A stretch of 64,000 nucleotides of DNA from Cohnella mopanensis (GCF_022352055.1 NZ_JAKRWM010000002.1:124001-188000); one strand, 5' to 3'. Numbered from the stretch's first letter, positions 35,241 to 43,346 are shown. The notes: generated from the letters alone by a model not told the origin. A program made the numbers and translations.

Positions 35241-35618
35241 TTAGCTAACGACAAGTTTCGCTTTCATTTTGCCGTGGCCGTTGCCGCACATGATGTTACA
35301 TTTGAATTCGTAGGTACCCGCGGGTAATGTGACGATTTCCGACTTGTTGCCGCGAATGGTAATGTCTTGACCGATGATTTCGATTCCGTGGGCGCCGCTT
35401 AAGTTTTCTACCGTTAATTTAACGGGAGTATCCTTAGGAAGGGCATATTCCGCCTGATCGAATTCCCAACTGCTCGCTTTGATGACAACTTCCGTCGAAG
35501 CGGATTCAGCAGGCGATGGAGCGCTGTTTCCTTCTGTATCTTTCTTGTTGCCGCCGCACGCCGAAAGCGCGAGCACCAATGCTGTTAGGGTTAGAAAATA
35601 CGCGATTTTTCTTTGCAA
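35241..35618 (-). CDS. Cupredoxin lipoprotein with a CuA-type site
   Basis: About 125 residues. A signal sequence ends in the lipobox LALSAC (Cys about 21), so the protein is anchored outside the membrane. After a Ser/Pro/Ala-rich linker, a cupredoxin domain resembles cytochrome c oxidase subunit II: an upstream His in SGAHGIEI and the binuclear copper motif Cx3Cx3Hx2M in CNIMCGNGHGKM. No transmembrane hairpin of a true subunit II and no oxidase genes are nearby, so it may store or deliver copper or shuttle electrons. TTG 35618 is chosen because GGAGGG is spaced seven bases upstream; a TTG at 35633 would overlap that ribosome site. Confidence 0.85.
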   Translation of the reverse strand: MQRKIAYFLTLTALVLALSACGGNKKDTEGNSAPSPAESASTEVVIKASSWEFDQAEYALPKDTPVKLTVENLSGAHGIEIIGQDITIRGNKSEIVTLPAGTYEFKCNIMCGNGHGKMKAKLVVS

Positions 35619-35682
35619 TTCAATTCCCTCCAACCTTCATATTAATCAGCGGGATTCAATGATCCGACCCCTGACGAGCAAT

Positions 35683-35709
35683 ATTGTACCATATGTACAG
35701 CTGGATCAA
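35683..35709 (-). promoter_or_regulatory. Possible promoter of the cupredoxin gene
   Basis: On the minus strand TTGATC (35704-35709) and TACAAT (35683-35688) with a short 15-bp spacer; the -10 is extended (TGGTACAAT), which can compensate. It lies about 65 bp before the start codon. Confidence 0.4.
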
Positions 35710-35763
35710 CTTCGTAACCCATGTCGGAAAAATGACATTATCATAATGAAAGAAATAAACGGA

Positions 35764-35798
35764 AATCACCTCCCTGCGATTTAGGCAAGGAGGTGATT
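35764..35798. repeat. Inverted repeat made of perfect Shine-Dalgarno sequences
   Basis: AATCACCTCC (35764-35773) and GGAGGTGATT (35789-35798) are exact reverse complements with a 15-nt centre. GGAGGTGAT is the full complement of the 16S rRNA 3' tail. There is no T-tract on either strand and no convincing gene follows on either side. The remainder of 35619-35828 shows nothing else. Confidence 0.6.
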
Positions 35799-35828
35799 GG
35801 CATGGTTCTTATTCACTTGCAGATTGGT

Positions 35829-36188
35829 TTAGGCACGTCTGCGATGGCCGGCTTCGTACGGCGTGGCCACCGGAATGAAAAGATCGATAATCCCGATCAC
35901 GAGCGCCGCAAGCAAAGCGCCGATGACGGAAGCATGGACGTGGCCTACTACAAATTGCGCTAACCAAATCACGAGCGCGCTGCTGAGGAATCCAACGATT
36001 CCCCGTCCGAACGGCGTTACCTTCTTGCCGAAAATTCCTTCGATGATCCAACCCAATACGGCTATGACGACCGCGAGCATGAGAGCGCTCCAGAATCCGC
36101 CCACCGTAAATTGGGGCACCAGCCAGCTCACGACCATTAAGACAATGGCCGAGACGATAAAGCGAACGACTGTACCTAGAAAACTCAT
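35829..36188 (-). CDS. Phage-holin-family (YvlD-like) membrane protein
   Basis: A 119-residue protein with four hydrophobic helices and a short basic C-terminus (GHRRRA). The pattern (MSFLGTVVRFIVSAIVLMVV...PFGRGIVGFLSSALVIWLAQ) fits the mycobacterial-4/YvlD group annotated as phage holin family, which in Bacillota is usually chromosomal and not part of a prophage. No lysin or phage gene is nearby. Its role is unknown. ATG 36188 has AAGGAGG eight bases upstream. It is transcribed divergently from mutS2. Confidence 0.85.
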   Translation of the reverse strand: MSFLGTVVRFIVSAIVLMVVSWLVPQFTVGGFWSALMLAVVIAVLGWIIEGIFGKKVTPFGRGIVGFLSSALVIWLAQFVVGHVHASVIGALLAALVIGIIDLFIPVATPYEAGHRRRA

Positions 36189-36247
36189 CTTATCGACCTC
36201 CTTGAGTGTTAGTGTATCCTTAGTTTTAAACCATATGAGTGGAAGGT

Positions 36248-36276
36248 TTCGCAAGATTGATCGATTCGGCTATAAT
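36248..36276 (+). promoter_or_regulatory. Likely promoter of mutS2
   Basis: TATAAT (36271-36276) is perfect; the best -35 at 17 bp is TTCGCA (36248-36253). Transcription would start near 36283, only 20 bp before the GTG start. Confidence 0.5.
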
Positions 36277-36302
36277 ATAAGGCGAAGGAGATGAATTTCG
36301 CC

Positions 36303-38666
36303 GTGAACGACAAGGCCTTACATACATTGGAATATGATAAAATCATCCAACGGCTCATTGGACTAACTTCGACAAGCCTCGGCAGGGAAGAAGCGGAGAA
36401 GCTTTCTCCGTCCCGCGAGTTGCCTATCGTCGAACGGCGTTTGGCCGCAACGGATGAAGCGGTTCGTTCCGTCATGTTCAAAGGAACGCCGCCATTCGGA
36501 GGAATAACGGATATACGATCTTCGTTGTACCGAGCGAAGCTGCAAGGGATATTGCAACCTCCCGAATTGATGGAGGTTGCCCAATTCATTATGGGTTCCC
36601 GACGTTTAACCCGTTTTATCGCATCGGCTGGCGAAGAAACCGAGCTTCCTCTGCTAAGCGATCTCTGCGAGCCGTTGACCGATTTCAAGGCGCTGGAGGA
36701 CGAAATACGCCGTTGCATCGATGAACAAGGCGAAGTATTGGATTCGGCAAGCCCCGAACTCGCCTCCGTCAGAAGAGATATTCGAATCAATGCCGGACGG
36801 GCACGCGAGAAGTTGGAAAGTCTCGTTCGCTCTAATTCGGTTCAGAAAATGCTTCAAGATGCCCTCATTACGATGCGCAACGATCGTTATGTTATTCCGG
36901 TTAAGCAAGAGTACCGTGCGCATTTCGGAGGTATTGTGCACGATCAGTCCGGAAGCGGAGCTACGTTGTTCATCGAACCGGAAGCGGTCGTACAGATGAA
37001 TAACAAGCTACGGGAACTGAAAATCAAGGAGCAGAACGAAGTAGAGCGCATTTTGCGCAATTTGACCGAGCAGACCGGGGAACGTGCGGATTTGTTGACC
37101 GGCGATGCGGAAATTTTGGGCTTGATCGATTTTATTTTTGCCAAGGCGGCATTGGCCCATGCGTTATCCGCGACGCTCCCGGAAATGAACGACGACGGAC
37201 GTCTGTTACTTCGGAAAGCACGCCATCCGCTGATCGATATCAAGCAGGCGGTTCCGATCGATATGGAGCTTGGCGAACAATACACTTCCATCATCGTAAC
37301 GGGACCCAATACCGGTGGTAAAACCGTGTCGTTAAAAACGATAGGCTTGCTTAGCCTGATGGCGATGTCCGGTTTGTTTATTCCAGCAGAGGATGGCAGC
37401 CGTTTATGCGTGTTCGACGGGATCTATGCGGATATCGGCGATGAGCAGAGCATCGAGCAAAACTTAAGTACGTTTTCCAGCCATATGACCAATCTGATCT
37501 CGATGCTCGGGCAAGTCACGAACCGTAGCTTAGTGCTACTCGACGAGCTAGGAGCGGGTACCGATCCGGCGGAAGGTTCGGCTCTGGCGATCGCTATTCT
37601 AGAGCACCTTCAGAAATTAGGTTGCCGTCTCATCGCTACTACCCACTACAGCGAGCTGAAGGCTTACGCATACAATCGCAGCGGAATCATCAATGCGAGC
37701 ATGGAATTCGACGTGGCGACGTTACGTCCGACTTACCGACTGCTTATCGGCGTTCCCGGGCGAAGCAACGCATTCGCCATTGCGGAGAAGCTCGGCTTGC
37801 CGAAAAGCATCATCGATCACGCACGGGGCGAAGTCAGCGAAGATGAACTGAAGGTGGATTCGATGATCGCTTCTTTGGAAGAGGATCGCCTTCGCGCGCA
37901 AGCGGAGCGTCAAACCGCCGAAAGGCTTCGCCGCGACGTCGAAAAGCTTCAGAAAGAGATCGAGGATGAGCGCTTTAAGCTGGAAGAGCAAAAAGCGAAG
38001 CTATTAGAGAGCGCCCGAGAGGACGCTCGGCAAGCAATTGCCAAAGCTAAGCGCGAAGCCGAGGAAATTATATCCGATTTGCGTCGCCTAGCTATGGAAG
38101 AAGGAGCGTCGGTTAAGGAGCACAAGCTGATCGAAGCTCGGCGCAAGTTAGAAGACGCTGTACCTTCGCCGGTTGCCAAACCGAACAAGGCTTCAGCAGC
38201 GAAATCCGCTAAAATTGTGGCAGGCGACGAAGTGAAAGTTCACAGCTTAGGCGGCCAGAAGGGCCATGTCGTCGAATTGACGGGCAATTCCGAAGCTATC
38301 GTGCAGCTCGGCATCATGAAGATGAAAGTGTCGCTCGCGGATTTGGAGCCCATGCGCAAAGCGGTTTCAAACAAAGCTCCTGCCGCGCATACGACGATCG
38401 TCAAACGCTCCAGGGACGAGAATATCCGGTCGGAGCTTGATTTGCGCGGGATGATGCTGGACGAAGCGATCATGGAAGTGGATCAGTTTCTGGATGAAGC
38501 CTTTCTATCCAACTTGGGGCAGGTATATATCATACACGGCAAAGGAACCGGGGCTCTGAGGACGGGAATTCAAGATTTCCTGCGGAGGCATAAACATGTG
38601 AAGAGCTACAGGTTAGGCCAATTCGGGGAAGGCGGCGCGGGGGTTTCCGTGGCCGAGCTTCATTAA
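36303..38666 (+). CDS. mutS2: Endonuclease MutS2
   Basis: About 787 residues. MutS2 acts on branched DNA to limit homologous recombination and in Bacillus also rescues collided ribosomes. The core and lever domains are followed by the ABC-type ATPase with Walker A GPNTGGKT (near residue 335), the LSTFSSHM signature and Walker B LVLLDELGAGTDP, then a long helical region with KOW-like linker and the C-terminal Smr nuclease domain with LDLRGMMLDEA and IHGKGTGALR. GTG 36303 is chosen since AAGGAGATGA is adjacent to the ATG at 36291 but properly spaced for the GTG; the ATG would add four residues. In Bacillus cvpA and polX separate zapA from mutS2; they are absent here. Confidence 0.95.
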   Translation: MNDKALHTLEYDKIIQRLIGLTSTSLGREEAEKLSPSRELPIVERRLAATDEAVRSVMFKGTPPFGGITDIRSSLYRAKLQGILQPPELMEVAQFIMGSRRLTRFIASAGEETELPLLSDLCEPLTDFKALEDEIRRCIDEQGEVLDSASPELASVRRDIRINAGRAREKLESLVRSNSVQKMLQDALITMRNDRYVIPVKQEYRAHFGGIVHDQSGSGATLFIEPEAVVQMNNKLRELKIKEQNEVERILRNLTEQTGERADLLTGDAEILGLIDFIFAKAALAHALSATLPEMNDDGRLLLRKARHPLIDIKQAVPIDMELGEQYTSIIVTGPNTGGKTVSLKTIGLLSLMAMSGLFIPAEDGSRLCVFDGIYADIGDEQSIEQNLSTFSSHMTNLISMLGQVTNRSLVLLDELGAGTDPAEGSALAIAILEHLQKLGCRLIATTHYSELKAYAYNRSGIINASMEFDVATLRPTYRLLIGVPGRSNAFAIAEKLGLPKSIIDHARGEVSEDELKVDSMIASLEEDRLRAQAERQTAERLRRDVEKLQKEIEDERFKLEEQKAKLLESAREDARQAIAKAKREAEEIISDLRRLAMEEGASVKEHKLIEARRKLEDAVPSPVAKPNKASAAKSAKIVAGDEVKVHSLGGQKGHVVELTGNSEAIVQLGIMKMKVSLADLEPMRKAVSNKAPAAHTTIVKRSRDENIRSELDLRGMMLDEAIMEVDQFLDEAFLSNLGQVYIIHGKGTGALRTGIQDFLRRHKHVKSYRLGQFGEGGAGVSVAELH

Positions 38667-38682
38667 CGGGAGGTCGTAAGTT

Positions 38683-39102
38683 GTGAAGGGCATGGTCGAT
38701 TCCTTAATGTCCCACCCATTTTTTGCGGTGCTTGCTTATTTTTCCGTAGGAATATTGGCGCTTATCGTTTTTCTGTCCTGTTTTGAGTGGGTAACGAAAT
38801 ACGATAGCTGGCGCGAAATTCGTAAAGGAAATTTATCGGTTGCGATGGCGACTGGCGGGAAAATATTCGGGATATGTAATATCTTTAGGTTTTCGATTGA
38901 ATCCAACGATACGATATACCATAGCCTGATGTGGGCTGCGATCGGTTTCGTTCTGCTTCTGGTCGCTTATTTCTTATTTGAATTTTTAACCCCTGTATTC
39001 CGGATTGACGAGGAGATCGAGAAAGATAATCGCGCAGTCGGGTTTCTGGCTCTAGTGTTGTCCGTATCGCTCTCCTATATTATCGGAGCGGCTGTTATTT
39101 AA
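38683..39102 (+). CDS. DUF350 family membrane protein
   Basis: A 139-residue protein with four membrane helices in two similar pairs, fitting DUF350 (YjfL-like). The motif GNLSVAMATGGKIFGI at about residues 50-65 is the most conserved part of the family. Function is unknown. It starts at GTG 38683 behind GGGAGGTCGTAAGTT, 16 bp after mutS2, and it is followed at short distances by a 26-residue peptide gene, a zinc-ribbon gene and cysteine synthase, which suggests one operon from mutS2 on. Confidence 0.85.
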   Translation: MKGMVDSLMSHPFFAVLAYFSVGILALIVFLSCFEWVTKYDSWREIRKGNLSVAMATGGKIFGICNIFRFSIESNDTIYHSLMWAAIGFVLLLVAYFLFEFLTPVFRIDEEIEKDNRAVGFLALVLSVSLSYIIGAAVI

Positions 39103-39117
39103 TCGGAGGAATGAATC

Positions 39118-39198
39118 GTGAAGTATTTGTGGGGAACGTTGCTAGCGTTGGCTATTTTATTCATCGTAATCGGCATCATCTATTGGAGAGGGGTATAA
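39118..39198 (+). CDS. 26-residue single-helix membrane peptide
   Basis: GTG 39118 to TAA 39196-39198 encodes MKYLWGTLLALAILFIVIGI followed by IYWRGV: a short positive N-terminus, one hydrophobic helix of about 19 residues, and a basic end. The ribosome site GGAGGA at 39105-39110 is optimally spaced. The ORF fits exactly in the 102-bp gap between the DUF350 gene and the zinc-ribbon gene. It is too short for standard gene finders. Coding potential is inferred from the ribosome site, the tight spacing and the typical transmembrane composition; no homologue is known to me. Confidence 0.65.
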   Translation: MKYLWGTLLALAILFIVIGIIYWRGV

Positions 39199-39204
39199 AC
39201 CGCA

Positions 39205-39762
39205 ATGAGTGCAGTAATTTGTCCTTGGTGTCAAAGCGAGATCATTCAAGAGGAGGGCCAAGAGCCCGAAAAATATTGTCCGGTATGCGACAACGAGTTA
39301 GAGGGCTATCGCACGTTAAAGCTGAATATCGGCGGTAGCGAGGATGAGGATGACGACGAGGAAGAGTTGGATGAAGATTCCGCGTGGACATCTCCCGACG
39401 AAGCCGACGAAGACATTAGCTGGGTGGAAGAAGAAGCGTTAATCGAATCGGATGACGAGCTCATACAATTCGAGGAAACGGTAGAATTGCTGCTGAACGA
39501 ACAAGAACTCGTGCCGGAATGTCCACTATGCAGGGAGTATATGATCGAAGCCGGAGAGCAACGGGTGGCTGCCGATCAGTTTCGCCCTCATGTAACGGAG
39601 GCATTGGGTGACGCTGTCTTAGAGGCACCTTTTTCTTTGACGTTATACGTTTGTCCATCCTGCTTTACGACGCAGAGCTTCTTAGGCGATTCGCATCGCC
39701 AGCAGGTTGTGCGGCGTTTAAGCGCGCGGCGGCAGGATACCCGGAGGAATACTAAAGCATGA
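39205..39762 (+). CDS. Double zinc-ribbon acidic protein of unknown function
   Basis: A 185-residue soluble protein with two zinc-ribbon-like halves: CPWC and CPVC near residues 6-27, then CPLC and CPSC near residues 111-153. Between them lies a very acidic, probably disordered segment (EDEDDDEEELDED). The C-terminus is strongly basic. Such proteins can bind nucleic acid or partner proteins, but no function is assigned. It starts at ATG 39205 behind GGAGAGGGGTATAAACCGC; its stop overlaps the cysteine synthase start by four bases (ATGA), so the two are translationally coupled. Confidence 0.8.
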   Translation: MSAVICPWCQSEIIQEEGQEPEKYCPVCDNELEGYRTLKLNIGGSEDEDDDEEELDEDSAWTSPDEADEDISWVEEEALIESDDELIQFEETVELLLNEQELVPECPLCREYMIEAGEQRVAADQFRPHVTEALGDAVLEAPFSLTLYVCPSCFTTQSFLGDSHRQQVVRRLSARRQDTRRNTKA

Positions 39763-40676
39763 CAAAAATCGTTCAATCTGTTATCGATTTGATCGGGGAT
39801 ACGCCGGCTGTTCAGTTGCAACGGCTTACGGGACCCGAAGACGCGCAAGTTTTCGTTAAGTTGGAGAAAATGAATCCAAGCGGCAGTGTTAAAGATCGCG
39901 CCGCTTCCGGATTGCTGATCGACGCGGAAGCACGCGGGCTGATCGTTCCCGGAAGCTTGATCGTTGAACCGACTAGCGGCAACACGGGCATCGGACTAGC
40001 GATGTACGCGGCAGCCAAAGGCTACAGGCTCATTCTCGTTATGCCCGACAATATGACGGCTGAGCGAATATCTCTTCTCCGCGCTTACGGTGCGGAAGTT
40101 GTTCTGACGCCGGCCGCGGAACGTATGCCGGGCGCGATTGCCAAAGCCCGCCAGATTATCGCCGACAATCCGGGCAGTTATATGCCGAATCAGTTCGAGA
40201 ATAGGGCAAATCCGGATATTCATCGAACGACGACGGCGTTGGAGATTATCGAGCAAACGGGAGGCCAGTTGGATGCTTTCGTTGCGACGTCGGGAACCGG
40301 CGGGACGATAACCGGAACCGGCGAAGTGCTTAAAGCCAAGCTTCCGCATCTTTACGTAGCGGTCGTCGAGCCGGCAGGCTCTCCGGTGTTATCCGGCGGC
40401 CAGCCGGGTTCGCATAAGCTGGTCGGTACAAGTCCGGGTTTCGTTCCGGCCATTCTGAATACTTCCGTATACGACGAAATCATTCAAGTGTCGGACGACG
40501 ATGCGTTAGAGACGACGAGACGTCTTGCCCGCGAGGAAGGTATATTGGTCGGTCCGTCCTCGGGAGCTTCCGTCTGGGCGGCAATTCAGATCGCTAGACG
40601 TTTAGGTAAGGGAAAAAGAGTGTTGTGCATCGCTCCCGATACGGGAGAACGTTATCTCAGTATGGATATTTTCTAA
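39759..40676 (+). CDS. cysK: Cysteine synthase (O-acetylserine sulfhydrylase)
   Basis: A 305-residue PLP enzyme of fold type II that makes cysteine from O-acetylserine and sulfide. The PLP lysine is in GSVKDRAA (about residue 45), the substrate loop is PTSGNTG, and the phosphate-binding loop is TSGTGGTITG; the length is normal. A fused regulatory CBS domain is absent. It could also be a CysM-like isozyme. Unlike canonical sulfur operons there is no CymR- or S-box-like element before it, since it is the last gene of the mutS2 unit. Confidence 0.93.
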   Translation: MTKIVQSVIDLIGDTPAVQLQRLTGPEDAQVFVKLEKMNPSGSVKDRAASGLLIDAEARGLIVPGSLIVEPTSGNTGIGLAMYAAAKGYRLILVMPDNMTAERISLLRAYGAEVVLTPAAERMPGAIAKARQIIADNPGSYMPNQFENRANPDIHRTTTALEIIEQTGGQLDAFVATSGTGGTITGTGEVLKAKLPHLYVAVVEPAGSPVLSGGQPGSHKLVGTSPGFVPAILNTSVYDEIIQVSDDDALETTRRLAREEGILVGPSSGASVWAAIQIARRLGKGKRVLCIAPDTGERYLSMDIF

Positions 40677-40711
40677 AAGGCCGGCTTAACGGCTTGGATT
40701 TGAACCATCGG

Positions 40712-40746
40712 AAACATCCGCGAATGAAGACGCGGATGTTTCTTTG
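40712..40746 (+). terminator. Rho-independent terminator after cysteine synthase
   Basis: AAACATCCGCG (40712-40722) pairs perfectly with CGCGGATGTTT (40731-40741), followed by CTTTG. Confidence 0.8.
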
Positions 40747-40831
40747 TCGTTCACCGGGCGAATAACCCGAAGCCTGTCATGGCAGACTATCACCTGATGT
40801 CCAAACGAACGTCTAGGAGGGAATTCCGGGT

Positions 40832-41053
40832 ATGCAAGCAATGACAGCTAAGGAATTGGAATACATCGCCGACTCGATGTCCAACGAAGACTTGCTTATC
40901 AAGCAATGCGCGGTAGCGGCCGCTACGATGACGAACGTACAGCTTCAGCAAGCGTGTTCCCACATGGTCGACGTGCACACGCAACAATATGGAACGCTGC
41001 TGAACGCACTGCAACAGCATCAATCGATAGCTCCCGCCCAACCCCAATCCTAA
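40832..41053 (+). CDS. Small CotF-like spore coat protein
   Basis: A 73-residue helical protein (TAKELEYIADSMSNEDLLIKQC...) followed 12 bp later by a clear CotF-family gene. The SMSNEDLLIKQ segment and a Gln-rich second helix resemble the short coat-associated proteins that accompany CotF in Bacillales. ATG 40832 lies behind AGGAGGGAATTCCGGGT. Expression is likely in the mother cell late in sporulation, though no sigma-E or sigma-K promoter could be assigned with confidence. Confidence 0.7.
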   Translation: MQAMTAKELEYIADSMSNEDLLIKQCAVAAATMTNVQLQQACSHMVDVHTQQYGTLLNALQQHQSIAPAQPQS

Positions 41054-41065
41054 AGGAGGATAAGC

Positions 41066-41428
41066 ATGTTCAACAAACCGACATTAACAGACGAGGACAT
41101 GGCATCGACGATTTTATCGGATCTCAAGAGGGTAACGCGCGAATATGCGACAGCAGCCACGGAATGCGTATGTCCGGATCTCCGCCAGATGTTCACCCAG
41201 TTGCTGAACAGTACCTTGACGTTGCAAGGGGAGCTTTATACCGCAATGTCGCAAAATAATATGTACAACGCTTCCTCTCCGGCATTGAAGCCGGAGATCG
41301 ATAAGCAACTGAAACAATACCAGCAAACGCAGCAGAAAACGTCCCAGTTCGTGCAGCAAGCCCAAATGTCGCAAAGCGCGATCCCTCCGAATTCGGCAAC
41401 TAATCCATCTATGCCTGCCTATCAATAG
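41066..41428 (+). CDS. CotF-family spore coat protein
   Basis: A 120-residue protein. The ferritin-like helical pattern with TLTDEDMASTILSDLKRVTREYATAATECVCPDLRQMF is the CotF signature, and the C-terminus is rich in Gln, Ser and Pro as expected for coat proteins (NNMYNASSPALKP...). It starts at ATG behind AAAGGAGGATAAGC and follows the small coat-like gene by 12 bp; a terminator closes the pair. CotF is a structural component of the endospore coat. Confidence 0.88.
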   Translation: MFNKPTLTDEDMASTILSDLKRVTREYATAATECVCPDLRQMFTQLLNSTLTLQGELYTAMSQNNMYNASSPALKPEIDKQLKQYQQTQQKTSQFVQQAQMSQSAIPPNSATNPSMPAYQ

Positions 41429-41454
41429 CTGTTAAGCAAACGAGTCATCTCCCC

Positions 41455-41492
41455 TCCCCGATTGGCAGCGATTGCCGATACGGGGATTTTTT
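41455..41492 (+). terminator. Rho-independent terminator after the cotF-like gene
   Basis: TCCCCG (41455-41460) pairs with CGGGGA (41481-41486); GGCA/TGCC pairs inside; six T follow. Confidence 0.85.
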
Positions 41493-41564
41493 GGCCGGCG
41501 AGCCGAATTAACTTTTCACATGGCCTGTTTTTGATGTATGATGTAGAGTAATTCAGGAGGGATC

Positions 41565-42059
41565 ATGATGAACGAATTCAAATTAAGCATCTTGGATCTG
41601 CTCAAGGAAGATGCCCGTTTGTCTGCCGCAACCATCGCAACAATGTTGGGCGCAGAGGAAGCGAGCGTTTCCGCAGCGATCGCGGAGATGGAGCAGGACC
41701 ACGTCATCGTCAAGTACGCGACAGTAATCAACTGGAGCAAGGTGGATGACGAGAAGGTAACGGCGCTAATCGAGGTGGAGTGTACGCCTGAGAGAGGCCG
41801 CGGCTTCGAGAGTATCGCGGAACGCATTTATTTGTATCCGGAAGTCAAATCCGTTTATTTAATGTCCGGCGCCTATGACCTGCTTGTCGAGATCGAAGGG
41901 AAAAATCTGAAAGAGGTTGCCTCCTTCGTTTCCAACAAACTATCTACGATCGAATCGGTCATCGCCACGAAGAGCTTCTTTATTCTTAAGAAATATAAAC
42001 AGGATGGCATTATTTTCGAAGAATTCGAAGACGACCATCGTCTACTCGTTTCTCCATAA
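41565..42059 (+). CDS. alaR: Lrp/AsnC-family regulator (AlaR/YugG-like)
   Basis: A 164-residue transcription regulator with an N-terminal winged helix-turn-helix (LDLLKEDARLSAATIATMLGAEEASVSAAIAEMEQ) and a C-terminal RAM ligand-binding domain (VKSVYLMSGAYDLLVEIEG). In B. subtilis the homologue AlaR (YugG) activates the adjacent alanine transaminase gene alaT (yugH), and the same gene order is found here. ATG 41565 and ATG 41568 are both possible; AGGAGG at 41556 spaces slightly better for the second. TATGAT at 41537 preceded by TTCACA may be its promoter. Confidence 0.85.
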   Translation: MMNEFKLSILDLLKEDARLSAATIATMLGAEEASVSAAIAEMEQDHVIVKYATVINWSKVDDEKVTALIEVECTPERGRGFESIAERIYLYPEVKSVYLMSGAYDLLVEIEGKNLKEVASFVSNKLSTIESVIATKSFFILKKYKQDGIIFEEFEDDHRLLVSP

Positions 42060-42095
42060 ATCCATTCGTAGTCCATCGTAAAGGAAGAATGCCCC

Positions 42096-43322
42096 ATGAT
42101 AAAAGATGAGGAAAAGCCGCAAACCGAACAGATCGAGCGTCAACGGAGCGGCATGCAACACCATTTAGCCGCGCACGCGCGCGCGATTCCGCCTTCGGGA
42201 ATTCGGCGCTTCTTTGATCTGGTTAGCGCCAGCAAAGATAAAGACATCATCACGCTTGGGGTTGGCGAGCCCGACTTCGTAACCCCATGGCGGGTTAGGG
42301 ACGCCGCGGTATATTCCCTGGAAAAAGGGAAGACGCAATATTCGCCAAACGCGGGGATGTTAGAGCTGCGCGAAGCGATCGGACAATACTTATATAATCA
42401 GTTCCAATTGACTTATGATCCCGCTAAGGAAATGATCGTAACGGTGGGGGGCAGCGAAGGAATCGATCTTGCGCTTCGCGCGCTAATCGAGCCGGGCGAC
42501 GAGATTCTCGTTCCCGAACCTTGCTATATTTCCTATTCTCCGATTACATCGTTAAGCGGCGGAGTAGCGGTAGGCATCGAGACTTTCGCGGACGACCAAT
42601 TCAAGCTCACCGCGGAAAGCCTGCAAGCGGCCATTACGCCTAAATCCAAAATTCTCGTACTTTGTTACCCGAGCAACCCTACCGGCGCGATAATGACCTA
42701 CGAAGAAATGCTGCCGATCGCCAAGATCGTGGAAGAGAACGATCTGATCGTCATTTCCGATGAGATCTACGCGGAATTGACGTTCAACGGCAAGCATTCC
42801 AGCTTTGCTTCGTTACCGGGAATGAAGGATCGGACGATTCTGGTTAGCGGGTTCTCTAAAGCGTTCGCCATGACCGGTTGGCGAATGGGCTACGCGTGTG
42901 GCCATCCCGACCTGATAAGCGCGATGCTCAAAATTCATCAGTACACGATCATGTGCGCACCGACAATGGGGCAAGTGGCCGCGTTGGAAGCTTTGACCAA
43001 AGGCGGTCTGGAAGAGAAAGACCGCATGATGGAATCGTATAACCAAAGACGGCGTCTCGTCGTGCAAGGCTTCCGTGAAATGGGGCTCGAGTGTCACGAG
43101 CCGCAAGGCGCGTTCTATGCGTTCCCTTCCGTTCGCTCCACGGGCTTAACCTCGGAGCAATTCGCGGAGAGATTGCTATTGGAGGCTAAAGTCGCGGCGG
43201 TTCCGGGTCACGTATTCGGCAAAGGCGGAGAAGGTTTTCTTCGTTGTTGTTACGCAACGTCAGTCTCGCAGCTGACGGAAGCCTTGGAGCGGATCAACAC
43301 TTTCCTGAGAAGCATGGAATAA
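42096..43322 (+). CDS. alaT: Class I aminotransferase (AlaT/YugH-like alanine transaminase)
   Basis: A 408-residue PLP aminotransferase. GVGEPDFVTPW, NPTGA and the PLP lysine in SGFSKAFAMTGWRMGY (about residue 255) are present, and the C-terminal Arg that holds the substrate carboxylate is in GFLRCCYA. It is longest in similarity to B. subtilis YugH, now assigned as alanine transaminase. The extended N-terminus (about 20 polar residues before the conserved HLAAHARAIPPSGIRRFF) is unusual but follows a usable ribosome site (GGAAG). It lies 36 bp after alaR. Confidence 0.88.
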   Translation: MIKDEEKPQTEQIERQRSGMQHHLAAHARAIPPSGIRRFFDLVSASKDKDIITLGVGEPDFVTPWRVRDAAVYSLEKGKTQYSPNAGMLELREAIGQYLYNQFQLTYDPAKEMIVTVGGSEGIDLALRALIEPGDEILVPEPCYISYSPITSLSGGVAVGIETFADDQFKLTAESLQAAITPKSKILVLCYPSNPTGAIMTYEEMLPIAKIVEENDLIVISDEIYAELTFNGKHSSFASLPGMKDRTILVSGFSKAFAMTGWRMGYACGHPDLISAMLKIHQYTIMCAPTMGQVAALEALTKGGLEEKDRMMESYNQRRRLVVQGFREMGLECHEPQGAFYAFPSVRSTGLTSEQFAERLLLEAKVAAVPGHVFGKGGEGFLRCCYATSVSQLTEALERINTFLRSME

Positions 43323-43346
43323 AAATTCCAATATTTCGAAAAAGGT

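Noticed and set aside
35479-35784. 101-residue plus-strand ORF opposite the cupredoxin gene
   Set aside because: Antisense to a clear gene and no ribosome site.
35802-35963. 53-codon plus-strand ORF after a perfect ribosome site, considered as a holin-like toxin
   Set aside because: No hydrophobic helix typical of those toxins; most of it is antisense to the holin-like gene. Kept only as part of a finding.
35829-36188. Holin-family gene considered as evidence of a prophage
   Set aside because: No lysin, capsid, integrase or attachment site nearby; this family is commonly chromosomal in Bacillota.
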